From Siniperca chuatsi (Eukaryota > Chordata > Actinopteri > Centrarchiformes > Sinipercidae), in the NCBI RefSeq assembly GCF_020085105.1, contig NC_058055.1, positions 14,447,822-14,511,821 on the forward strand: a DNA stretch of 64,000 nucleotides, given 5' to 3'. How positions within the stretch are numbered: position 1 is the stretch's first letter; the number at the start of each line of letters is the position of its first letter. The notes under the pieces are model-generated. The model was not told the origin of the DNA and did no database searches. It saw nothing but the letters and a program-made list of their open reading frames with translations. Positions 46,131 to 56,714 of the stretch are shown here, in pieces. The translations under genes were made by a program, and so were the position numbers.

Positions 46131-46189
<59 letters not shown>

Positions 46190-49100
46190 CCCCCTCTTGC
46201 AGCCTCTAGGCCCTATAGCGCCTGGGTTGCCCCACATTAGGAGCAGCTGTGAGGGAGAGGTCAGTGTCGAGTTATATACCCTGCAATGAAGACTTTCACC
46301 TGTTACACTACAACTTTGAAAACTTCTCTCCAAGACACACCAGTGCACTAGTGCTCTATTCTCCATGGGTATTATTCACAATATCATATGATGCAAGATT
46401 TAACAGCCAAACTTTAGCTGCCAAGTCAGCGCTTCTTCTAATATAACATCCTCACCTCGTCCTCGCTCTGTCTCAATTTCTCCAGGTGGCGGTGAAGGTG
46501 ATTGACAAGCGGAAGGCTAAGAAGGACTCGTATGTGACCAAGAACCTGCGGAGGGAGGGCCACATCCAGCAGATGATCCGCCACCCCAACATCACGCAGC
46601 TGCTGGACATCCTGGAGACAGAGAACAGCTACTACCTGGTGATGGAGCTGTGTCCTGGCGGGAACCTCATGAACCGCATATACGACAAGAAACGCCTGGA
46701 TGAGAGGGAGACTCAGAAATACATCCGACAGTTGGTGCTGGCCGTTGAGCACCTGCACAGGGCGGGTGTGGTGCACAGGTAAAAACAAACAAACAAAACA
46801 CTTAAAATAAGGCAACCCTATGCAGACAGAGAAAGGGAAAAACACACACACACTGGTCTCCAATGTTAGAGCAAAATTTGTATAAATACCTTAGAAAAAA
46901 TACAAATAAAATACAAGAAAGTTTGCCATCCATAGCTTAGAGAGCTTTGTGCTGTTAATGGGTTAAAGCTGACTTTAAGATCTGAGTCACACATGAGCCT
47001 CTTTCTCAAAGTGTGGGTTACGTCCTTATTGTGCACATTACTGTTAATCCACAAATAACCATATCTGTCTGCTCAATAAACTGCACTGCCATGCTTTAAG
47101 AGGTTTCCAAGAGAGCTGCTAAGAATTTCTTAAAAAATAAATACGACAAAAAAAAAAAAAATTATACAACAGCTGGATTTCCATGCACTGCGCACAGATT
47201 TGAATCATTCCAGTGCATTTCTCCTACAAATACTGTTACATCTGCAGATAAAATGTTTGATTTGATTTAGGGAAAACAACACATGAACTGCATCTCTGAA
47301 TCAAATTTCTGATATGAATTTCACAAAGCTCTTCCCGGGAATATTGAATTCTTTGTCCCTCAGAGCCTGGGAACTAAATTTCTATTATGGTGAGATGGCC
47401 TATGTAGATAACTGTATAACAGGATTTCTGAGACTGAGGAGGGATCTGGAGGCACACAATAGACCCTGAAAATCAGCCAGCATGACCCACATTGGGAGGG
47501 GTATGTGTTGGGGCTTGCGGGGGGGGGGGCATTATATGATGATCATGGCTTAGATAAGTTATCTAATGTAATCACTGATGCTGTGCAGGCATTGACATCT
47601 CCTTTTTCTCTCTTCGTCTTACAGGGATCTGAAGATAGAAAACCTCCTGTTGGATGAGCAGGACAACATAAAGCTCATAGGTAACTCAAGAGCTCTTACA
47701 TTTACAGTATCTAACTCGCCTTCTTTTTCTTGTTCAGTACAATGCTGCTACTTTCCTCTGAATACAACTTTATACAGGAATGCCATACATTCATTCATAA
47801 ATAAAAAAATTCCCACAGCCAAACAAGAATAATATTCAAGCAGTTAATAATAAAAAAAATGCCTGATGCCAGTTACTTTACGGTAGAAATAAAAGGATTT
47901 TCTCAGTTGGAGTCGGACATGCAGTGTCACAGTGTCCCACATGTGGTGAGGGGTTAAGAGCAATTAAATATCCTGTTAAAACCGTTACAAGCTCTCACCA
48001 TAGTGCTAATCTGCTTCTGTTTGTGTGTGTAACACTGAGATGAGGCGGCTCGTTTAACGGGTGAGCTGAAAAGACAGTAATAAACCCAGAAACAACACTC
48101 ACCCCACCTCTTCTGTCCCTTAGATTTTGGCCTCAGTAACTGCGCTGGCATCTTGGGATACTCAGACCCATTCAGCACCCAGTGTGGAAGTCCGGCCTAT
48201 GCCGCCCCGGAGCTGCTCTCCAGGAAGAAGTACGGGCCGAAGGTGGATGTCTGGTCCATGTGAGTGTTGTCTCCTTTTTCGATGTGTAATCAGTCAAATA
48301 TCAACATATTCAAATAGATTTGTTTATTTCATAAGTGCACCCAGAGCTGAAGTGTGTATTTTGATCTTCCAGTGGTGTGAACATGTATGCAATGTTGACT
48401 GGGACTCTCCCGTTCACCGTGGAGCCCTTCAGTCTCCGAGCCCTGCACCAAAAGATGGTGGACAAGGAGATGAACCCTCTACCTCCCTCGCTCTCCACAG
48501 GTAAATACTGAGTGCACAAATGCGCACCTCTTATACCCTGCAGATAGTGCACTACCATGCCCACTCATATACTCACATAACACTGTAATCACTCCTCAGG
48601 GTAGAACTGATAGAGTGTGAAGTCTCAATTTATAGCGGCATGTAAACAAGAGGTTATGACTCCATGTGAGAGAATAAAAACAATGTTGATGTTGACAAAT
48701 GCAATGAACAATTCTAATGTCTCTACCAAGAGACACAAGAATTTTACAGAAATTTATGGATAATAATCTAACACAACTAAAAAGGACTAAATCAGAAGCA
48801 AATGGCCAAAGAACCTTGAAAAATTATAATAGCCAGCACTATCAAAACAAGAAATCAGATGCGTCTTAATGAATTAGACTCCTTATTAAGACTCATTAAT
48901 GCTCTTTTAAATCATCTTAAAAGAAACGCTGCTGTCAGACATCTGCTTACCTAAAAGTAAGCAAACAGCAGTTGTTGAGTGACACACACGCACACAAACA
49001 TTAATTCTACATTGATAAGCATTTCTCAAGAATTAACTTGGCAGAAGCATAAAGTAAGCATATTGGCAGAGTACATGCAAACAAGTGAACGAACCAAACT

Positions 49101-52100
49101 GCCATTGTGTATGTCATAAATGACAATGGTTTAATCTAACCTTTCTTGTAAAGGTGCTGGCACTGCATCACAACGACTCAGATAATGGTATTTGACTCAG
49201 AGTACTTGAGAACTGAGTACGTCAGAATTCCCGAAGGGGCCGTCCACTGTTTTTTAGGCTTTGAAAAAATAAATAAATAATAGACTTCTTAATCTTTCAT
49301 TGTAGTCATTATATATAAGTAGACTTAGACAATATTTGCACAGGCATATTTAAAGCTAATTCATCATACTGAATTATAATTAATGGGCTACATGTAGTTG
49401 TTCTGTGAAACAACATGAGTAAATGAGGGAAAGAAATTTGCGTGGAAGCACAGGCGTGTATGCACTTCGCTGGAAATAGTGACGCTCATATGGCATACAC
49501 CTTTCCTCAGCATGTCATAACAGGGTCACTCTCTAATAGAGACTGTGAGGGATGGCTTAACCTACTTATGTAAGTAACTATTACATCAAGTTAATGACAG
49601 ATGTGTCATCGCATCTGTCTTATGTAATAGTGGAAAAGTAGTGGATGAGCAGGATTAGGGCCAAGTTTGTGTAAGTGGATACGGGAACGTAAAAGGGATT
49701 GGGAAACTATCTTTGCCATCTTATTGGAAATGGTTGTCACTGGTGTGCTACATGGCAGAGAAATGAGGCAATATTTAATGTTCAGTCCAATAGTTGTCAA
49801 TCAGAAGAGCAGTTACATTTCTGAAGAAAAATATGTAATGTAAGAACATGTTTCAGTATTGGAAAACATTCCTCTTTACGTAGTAAGTTGATGTCAGTGG
49901 CAGCGTATGAATATTTATTTTCTCTCTCTCTCTGTCTCAGCTGCCATCTGTCTTCTGAAGAAGCTTCTTGAGCCAGATCCCAACAAGCGTCCAAATATCC
50001 ATCAGGTGATGGCAGATTCCTGGCTACAGCTGGCAAACAAGAACACAGGGGCACCATACCTCAACAGGCAGGTTCACACACATTTGCTTTGAGTTTATAT
50101 TTTGCAGCAGTATGTCGTCTATTTTAGCTTATTTTTATTTTCTGAATCTTTTAATTTAAAAACAAAACAAAACATAGAAATCCTTTTCACATTCAATTTA
50201 AAGCATCACAAGGCATTAACCTTCTCGCTCTGCGTTCCCTTTCTGTGTTAAGGATTCACATTGAGGAAATAAACCACACGGTGTTGCTGCATATGACGGA
50301 GAAGATGGGCTACAAGCACAGTGAGGTGCTTAGCGCTGTCCTCACCAACCGCGCCTGCCACACTCTGGCTGTCTACTTCCTCCTCAACAAGAAAATGAAG
50401 AGACTCTCTAAAGAGTACAGGGTAAGGGGATCCTAGCTAACACCAGTCCCATGTCATTCTCAATACTCTACCTGGAAAGTATTTCATAATGACACCTGGA
50501 TTCGGTTTGTGTGCCTAGAAAGGGTTACAAGAGTGCAAGAATTATGAGGTGATAAATCTGGTTAAACAACAGCAGGTTTGTCAAATGCTGTAGTGATGAG
50601 CGGTTTGCTATGTGCCTGTAGGAGATGCAGTTCCAGGAGAAAAAGAAAGGAGAGAAGCAGAAAAGCGAATACTTCCAGACCCAGTGGAGGAAGCACGTCG
50701 ACAAGCTCACCATCCCTCCCAAACAGACGCCCGTCTACCTTGCTGTTAGCAAGGGCCCCAGCAAGGAGAAGAAACACAGAACAGGTGAGGAATCATATGG
50801 TGCAGTACAAAAACACTTTGTAAAAAAGATAATAAGGTACACTACATTTGTTACAGAAAGTGCCACTTATTTTATTTACCTTTATTCACACAGGGTAGGT
50901 TGACTGAGCATGCACGTTCTTGTACAGCAACGACCTGTCTCACACATACGTAGTTACCCAGTCATCAACCCCTCCATCCATTGTTTGTCCGTCCATCCAT
51001 CCATCCATCCATCCATCCATCCATCCATCCATCCATCCATCCATCCATCCATCCATCCATCTGAGAAGAAACATCCTGGACAAGTTGCCAGTCAATTTTA
51101 GGGGAACCTAAAAACACTTTTTTAATTTAATTTACCTGATGACAGTCAGATGAAATGACTGAGAAAGTATAGTACAGAAGTGGGTATATAATTTGGAATT
51201 AAACTGAATTGAATCTAGCAACACAGCAGCATTAATTAAATTCTGTCAAACTAGGCCTGGGACTTTTAACAAAGAGTGATAGGTGGTCAGAGTCTGTCAG
51301 ATCACACTCCTTGAAGAAGAGCTTACATGTGACAAACAAGCACCCGGGTGCAAAGCCGAGGCCTAAGCTCCTTTCAAGCTGGTCTTCACAAGGTTAAAGT
51401 CAGAACAGAATGTTGCTGTACCTTTACGCCTACTTGTTACTCTCAGAGTAACAAGCAAAATGTCTGTGAGAGGTATGTCTCCGCTGACATAACATAGAAT
51501 CTAGACACATAGGGTACTCAGCCCAAAGTATTCTGAGAAGCTGCAGCTCTCGACTTTTCATACAGTTGTATATGCAAGTTGAGCAAAAACTAATATTACA
51601 AATGTTTGCTTGACAAAATGGTATTTCAGAAATGTTACAATGCTTCTCATTTCCTCCTCAGGTCTATTGCGTGCCATAACTGGTGGCCATCGTAATTCAC
51701 CTCTGGCACCACCCGGCACAGTTGCCTCTTCCTCTATGGAATATCTAGAGATCCATCCTCTCTTTCACAACACCCCTCAGCAACGGAGGCGCTTGGCCAC
51801 CCTCCCACAAGTCAATACGAGCCCAGAACACAACATACCTGCTCCACCAGCACCGTCACCGATCGGCATGCATTCCTTCGGCTCCCTCTCCAAAGCTGAG
51901 CAAATTGAAGACACCCCGGCTTCACCCTGGTACAAGCTGACCAATGGGACTCTGTCCCCGCCCCGCCACGTCTCTGCTTTCCAACCCGACTCCTCTTACT
52001 TGAAGAAGGCCACAATCCCCAGTCCTCCCGTCCTCATTGTCAACCCGCAGCCCAAGAAGAGCATCTCATCAGATTGGTGCGGTTCTTCTGACACCAGTGG

Positions 52101-52410
52101 CAGCCCCCCGAGCACTGTAGGAAGCCCCCCAGGCAGCTCGGCTTTTAGCCCTCCAAAGTCCGCCTTCAGTCCCCTCAACCCCACCTCGGCATTCAGTCCT
52201 CCTTCCAACAACAGCAGCAGTGATCCCGACAGCCCAACGCACCGCAGCAAGTTCCCCTCTATGGGAATCGGACAGATCCTAAAGAAGAAAGTCCAGCTGC
52301 AGCCGTTCTCCTTCCGGCCAGAACAGGTCGTTGAGGAAGTGGTGTCTCCACCTCCCTACCCCATGCAGACTCTTCTCTGTGCTTCAGGTGCACTCAAGAC
52401 CCTCTGCTGA
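43659..52410 (+). CDS. hunk: Hormonally upregulated Neu-associated kinase, nine coding exons
   Basis: Exons at 43659-43898, 46486-46778, 47625-47680, 48124-48259, 48373-48500, 49941-50067, 50253-50421, 50622-50784 and 51662-52410 join in frame to about 686 residues (human HUNK 714). It is a serine/threonine kinase of the SNF1/AMPK-related group. Visible motifs: Gly loop GEGSFAKV (62-69), VAVK lysine (84), HRDLKIEN (177-184), DFG (197-199), activation loop [11 protein letters not shown], and HUNK-specific [20 protein letters not shown]. After the kinase comes [18 protein letters not shown], a conserved helical segment. The C-terminal exon is Pro/Ser-rich and ends with [10 protein letters not shown] and GALKTLC, matching human MGIGQMLRKR and GVKTQC. 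Human-type sequence between about residues 383 and 437 appears shortened. In mammals the kinase acts in HER2-driven mammary tumour signalling and autophagy; its role in fish is not shown by this sequence. Confidence 0.97.
44844..44894. repeat. Poly(A) followed by (TA)n in hunk intron 1
   Basis: About 17 A followed by about 34 nt of TA repeat. The adjacent open frames are by-products. Confidence 0.95.
45146..45184. repeat. (TG)n microsatellite in hunk intron 1
   Basis: About 39 nt of TG repeat, perfect. Confidence 0.95.
46132..46188. repeat. (CA)n microsatellite in hunk intron 1
   Basis: About 57 nt of CA repeat, about 300 nt upstream of hunk exon 2. Confidence 0.95.
46486..46778 (+). CDS. 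hunk: hunk exon 2 (kinase N-lobe and hinge)
   Basis: Encodes [16 protein letters not shown], the [12 protein letters not shown] helix, the hinge [18 protein letters not shown], and ends GVVH with a split Arg just before DLK. Confidence 0.97.
47625..47680 (+). CDS. hunk: hunk exon 3 (catalytic loop)
   Basis: A 56-nt exon encoding (R)[18 protein letters not shown] and the first base of the DFG Asp. It holds the catalytic Asp, the Lys of HRDLK and the Asn of KIEN. Confidence 0.97.
48124..48259 (+). CDS. hunk: hunk exon 4 (DFG and activation loop)
   Basis: Encodes (D)[38 protein letters not shown] and KVDVWS, including the DFG and APE motifs. Confidence 0.97.
48373..48500 (+). CDS. hunk: hunk exon 5 (kinase C-lobe)
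   Basis: Encodes [20 protein letters not shown] and [20 protein letters not shown]; the GVNMYAML string is typical of HUNK rather than other AMPK relatives. Confidence 0.97.
49941..50067 (+). CDS. hunk: hunk exon 6 (end of kinase domain, GC donor)
   Basis: Encodes [20 protein letters not shown] and [20 protein letters not shown] plus N and two bases of Arg. The frame needs the donor ag/gcaggt, so the following intron is GC-AG. The GT three bases downstream would give the wrong phase and an early stop. Confidence 0.93.
50253..50421 (+). CDS. hunk: hunk exon 7 (HUNK C-terminal helical segment)
   Basis: Completes the split Arg and encodes [40 protein letters not shown] and [16 protein letters not shown]. 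LHMTEKxGYK...NRACHxLAxYFLLNKK is strongly conserved with human HUNK. Donor gtaagg, phase 0. Confidence 0.96.
50622..50784 (+). CDS. hunk: hunk exon 8
   Basis: Encodes [40 protein letters not shown] and a Lys-rich end, entering the last exon in phase 1. Charged and less conserved than its neighbours. Confidence 0.88.
50991..51060. repeat. (ATCC)n tandem repeat in hunk intron 8
   Basis: About 17 copies of ATCC in tandem, giving the false 'HPSIHPSI' open frames. No unique spacers, so not a CRISPR array. Confidence 0.97.
51662..52410 (+). CDS. hunk: hunk last exon (Pro/Ser-rich tail, stop)
   Basis: Encodes about 248 residues: [22 protein letters not shown] (human VASSSMEFIPVP), a Pro/Ser-rich stretch with repeated SAFSPP and [12 protein letters not shown] units, [10 protein letters not shown] and a short conserved end ALKTLC before TGA. 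Confidence 0.95.
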
Positions 52411-53990
52411 GGGATACATGACAAAAGAAAATGAAAGAAAGACAGACTGAACTCAAGGCCCATCTCAACATTTTGTTTAAGTTGAAGAGGTCTTCCAGAG
52501 CGGCCTTTTGAACTGTGAACTGTCCCTTTATTGCGACTGAGCCACTTTTCCCGACAGACTTGATCAGTCTAAAAAAGAAAAAAAGAAGAAAACAAAAAGG
52601 GGTTTAAAACTATTTTATCTCCTGTTATCATTATGTAATAAGAGGTGGTGACGCTGAGAAGATGAGATTTGAAACGGATCCCTGAGCAATGACTAAGCCT
52701 TGCTGTGTCCTAGATACAGAGTGGACATGGGACATCATGTAATATGGGCCTTGCTAACAAGGTGTACATGCACACACATACACAGAAAACACTGTATTAT
52801 AGACTGAGTTAAGAGATACTCTCTTATGTAATATTGCTGTAACTGGTTACTAATTGAGCCGCAGACTGATTCACACCAGCTAACAGACCCCGACCCTAAC
52901 CCTGATTACATGTATAAATGTTTTGTCTCTGTGAAAACTCTCTAAAACTCTACCCACTGACTTCCAGCCAGCTGGCACTGTATCCTCAATGCTGACTGGA
53001 TGAAGAAGCTCACTGCACTATTCTTAAAAACCAAAACCTGTACTAACAACAGTGTTTACCATCTTTTACCTCACTGCATTATTCATACATTAATGTGTAA
53101 CAGCAGTCGATTGTGACATGCTTGTGTGGATTTTGCCACAGTGTTGCAGTGTCTGAGCGTTAGTGCCATTAGAATCAACACACTGAAATAGAAGTAGGTA
53201 CCAAGAGTAGAGTCATACTCACATACATACTATCACTCAACACAGATAATAATTCACAGCTATAACTTTTTATATGCGAGTGTTACATCACCTCTATAGC
53301 CCACAGGGAAACTGTAAAAGTCTTAGTTCTGACTTTCTCACAGTAGGATATGCCTGTTCAGTCAGTTAAAAAAAAACAATAAAGGAAAGATAAAAAAGAG
53401 CATCAAAAGCCTTATGAAACTGATCAACCTCGCCAAAAGGCTGAGGGTGTGAATGTGGGAAGAATTGCTACTAGGATCACACAACATCCATGAAAATTAT
53501 TCACTTCTTTGTGTCTTAATGCTGTAGTTTGTGCAATAGTCTCTTAAGTGTTAACCGCAATGATGAGTATTTGCCAAGAGCTCTCTGAGAGTAATGTGAA
53601 AATTGTGCTTGTAAATAACAGTACGACTCCTGTGTTCCTGTCACTTCTGTACAAAGGGATTCTAAAATGTTTGTTGAACTGACATTTTTACATGAGAGTA
53701 GCTTCATAAAACTATTTGACTCTACAGAAAAGGCTTCCACAGGCACACAAGGCTTCTCACTGTTAAGATACAGTAGAATCTCTTCCTGTCCATAAGTTGC
53801 ATGCAATGTTTCACGAGTCAACGTTTGAAATTAACGTCTTTGTACCTTTTTTCTGGTTGATACTGAGATTGATACAGACTCGGGGGTCTTTTGTAAGATT
53901 TTGTAACGGATGGTTTTGTTTGAGTGTCAAGAGATTTCTATGCTGTATAAAGTATTTTAAATATTTATACTGAATCCATTACGTGTCTGT
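52411..53990 (+). other. hunk: Probable hunk 3' untranslated region
   Basis: Sequence after the hunk stop is AT-rich and without exons. AATAAA at 53,378-53,383 is a candidate polyadenylation signal. A second plausible end lies near 53,950-53,990 ('tataaagtattttaaatatt'). Boundary inferred. Confidence 0.4.
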
Positions 53991-54849
53991 CTGGTCTTTC
54001 AAATGCACCTGCTTACTGTCTGGTTTCATTTGTGCACATCATCTACTCTGCGCACACATGCAAATATACAACTTTTTATTAGCTGAAAAAACTAATTAAT
54101 ACACTTAAATTAAATTAAATTAAAACTATAATTACACAAGTAATTCCACAATAATCCACAGAATCCAACATACTTGTTAATTTTTGTATAATTTATACAG
54201 AGCCTGAGGCGAATAATTTATTCCTGAAGCTCTCAGCTCTGGGGGACTTAATGAAGATTGGCCTCTCTGCTATGGAAGGGTCGATGTTGCTTTACAACCT
54301 CAATGTGCCACTTGTCCCACATACATTTCCCACGGGACACCTGTGGTGGGTAAAAAAAGAAAAAACACACCCTTGCAACAGCTGAAGGATTCTTGAGGAC
54401 TGATACACACACACACATATTGCAACCCCTCCCTCTTCACTCACACACACACGCACACACACACATACTGTAGACACTAATCTACTCAGCTGTGGCTCCC
54501 GCGTCCCCATCATAAACCACCCTGATGAGACAAAGAAGGGGGATCACCAGAGCTCTGAGACAAACACAAACAGGACAACACAAACAGGGCCGTCAGATTA
54601 AATCGGCGTGGCTAAGCAGATAAAAGCCGAGGGGCAAGAGTGGCTCTGAAATGCATTAGAGCCAGAGCCTTTTGTTTATCAAAAACAGGCGGACAGTCAA
54701 AATCTGCAGGCGGTCCAGTGAGACAAACAGGCTGTGGCCATGAATACTGTGGCTTAACCACAGCGCTGAGCGAAAGGATAGTGTACACGACAGGGCATGT
54801 ACAGGTATTATCTGTGTTCAGTGCTACTCTGGTGACACCTGTAGTAGGT

Positions 54850-54888
<39 letters not shown>

Positions 54889-55049
54889 TCCAAAATATGA
54901 ACTACTGGCAGTGTGGAGCTCACAGAAAGCCACCTCTTGTGATTAGTTCCTCTATGGATGATTAGGTTTTAAGAAACTTATCAGTCAGGTGAGGGATAGT
55001 AATGAGCAATACCAGATTTGGTAACTGTTTAATGAGACTGCCATGGAGC
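53991..55049. other. Intergenic DNA between hunk and mis18a, no gene seen
   Basis: AT-rich sequence with CA tracts at about 54,409-54,465 and 54,851-54,886. No exon or RNA gene is recognised. Confidence 0.45.
54851..54886. repeat. (CA)n microsatellite
   Basis: About 36 nt of uninterrupted CA repeat. Confidence 0.95.
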
Positions 55050-55262
55050 AGAAAACTAATCAATAACACTTTTTATAATTAATTTAAGCTAAAATGCAAA
55101 ACAATAGCTTACCAAATGCTGCTTTTCTCTGTTGGATATCAATGTAAATTATTATCATATTGTTGGGTTTTGGACAAAATAAGCAATTTTGAGCTGCAAC
55201 TGTAAAATTGTGATGGACATTTTCACCACTTTTGCACATTTTTTAGAATAAACTATTAATAG
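55050..55262. repeat. Decayed 'attagtcgatt'-family repeat
   Basis: 'atgctgcttttctctgttgg', 'ttgggttttggacaaaataa' and 'aattgtgatggacattttca' appear in the order of the family at 15,403-15,656, and in the same orientation. Heavily diverged. Confidence 0.4.
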
Positions 55263-55764
55263 AAAAAGTAAAAAAAAAAAAGATGAAGTGAAAATGTAGG
55301 AAAAAGTTAGTTGTAGCATAAGACTGTCTTTTGGAGGATTGTGAATGTGGAGGGAAGTTGTTAATCTATGTATAACCTCAAGAAGCATTAATGGAAGAAA
55401 TCCATACTGATGAGATAGAGACAAAAAAATCATTTTCCATGACAGATTATTTCAACGTTAATCTGTGTGTAAACAGGTCAAGTTATAATGAGGATTCTGT
55501 GATAAACAAACATCCACCCCACCGTCCCAGCAGGGGTGGGCAATACATTTATATTTTTCATCATAATCATATTAGGGGGGGTTTAATATTGTGACAAACT
55601 ATTATGTTGTCTGAAACAATATAAAGCAGTTAGAAGGCCTATGTCACATTTCTATTGGATTGATGGATGAAAATGCATTATTTTTCCGTGCCTGAACAAA
55701 ATATTTTGATACATCACTATTACAGGTCTTATGCCATACATCTTGACACGCACTCATACACATC

Positions 55765-56160
55765 TTTAAAGGCAGAATAAGTAGGATTTTCTTTAAAAAA
55801 CAATGTATAGACTCATATAAAAATAATCCTTCTCAATCATCACTTATGACCCACTAGAAGTGTGTGGCAGTGTCTGTATCTGCAGAGAGTCTGCCCTCTG
55901 CCTGTATTTTCTTAGCAGTTTGCTGTGTTTGGGACATTTCTGGGTGTCAACCTTTGGGCAGTGATGTGTTGCCCCCAGCCAATAACAGCGCGCAGGCTGT
56001 GAGATCCAGACTTTATAACATAGCAACATCGCTGTCTTGGGACTTTATAAAAACATAGCGGCATCGCTGTCTCCGTCTCTGCTCTGTCTGTGTTCAGGGC
56101 TGTGTCTATTTGACCGAGAGCAAGGCTGAGCTTCACTCACACACAGTACAGAGTGGACAG
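55765..56160. repeat. Interspersed repeat, unclassified teleost family
   Basis: Contains 'taaaggcagaataagtagga', 'caatgtatagactcatataa', 'tgtttgggacatttctgggt' and 'ccaataacagcgcgcaggct', words I recognise from a repeated element of fish genomes. Non-coding; class unknown. Confidence 0.4.
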
Positions 56161-56307
56161 GATGAAGCCTGGCTTTGGCTGCATTCAATGTGGCTCCTTC
56201 CCGCAGAGTTGTGCAGAGGTGTGGGCGATTTATTTGTGCTTTAGAAAGTAATCACTGTGAAACAATGAGAAAATAACATTTTCTGATTCACTGCTTCATC
56301 CACAGAC

Positions 56308-56714
56308 CTTGTGAGCAGTTTCATGTTGGAACTATTGGTAGAAAGAAAACATGAACCTACATGAAACTGCTCACAACAAATTTGTGGTATTTTATTTCTC
56401 TCTCTGTGAAGCACTTTGTACTTTTGTTTTGATAAGTGCTCTATAAATAAAGTTTATTATTATTGTTTGTTATTATCTTGAGTAACCAGGTCATGATTTC
56501 TGGAAAGAGACATTGCTGTTGAGTTTTTCAAATGTATTTTGCACCACATGCCGAGTGCCATAGAGTTCCATAATATTAAAAAAATGCAGACATCTCTATG
56601 GCCGATATCTCCAAAACTCGGCAACTGACACCAAAATAATCTAGATGGATAAATAGCACTACAGGTAAGAGGAAAAATGTGTATTTTTGTTTTGGGGGTG
56701 AGCTGTCCCTTTAA
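56308..56714. mobile_element. Foldback MITE, truncated copy with nested tail sequence
   Basis: The right half matches the copy at 41,572-42,029 ('ctggaaagagacattgctgt', 'gccgatatctccaaaactcg', 'gggggtgagctgtcccttta'). The left arm is cut after 'gtgagcagtttcatgttgga'. An insert at about 56,392-56,475 ('gaagcactttgtacttttgt', 'gtgctctataaataaagttt', then ATT repeats) resembles a retroposon 3' tail and interrupts the right arm. It keeps 'aatctagatggataaata', lost from the right arm of the first copy but present in its left arm. Confidence 0.7.

Noticed and set aside
50910-51111. Repeat array that might suggest CRISPR or a repeat protein (HPSIHPSI)
   Set aside because: Simple (ATCC)n microsatellite without spacers, inside a hunk intron.
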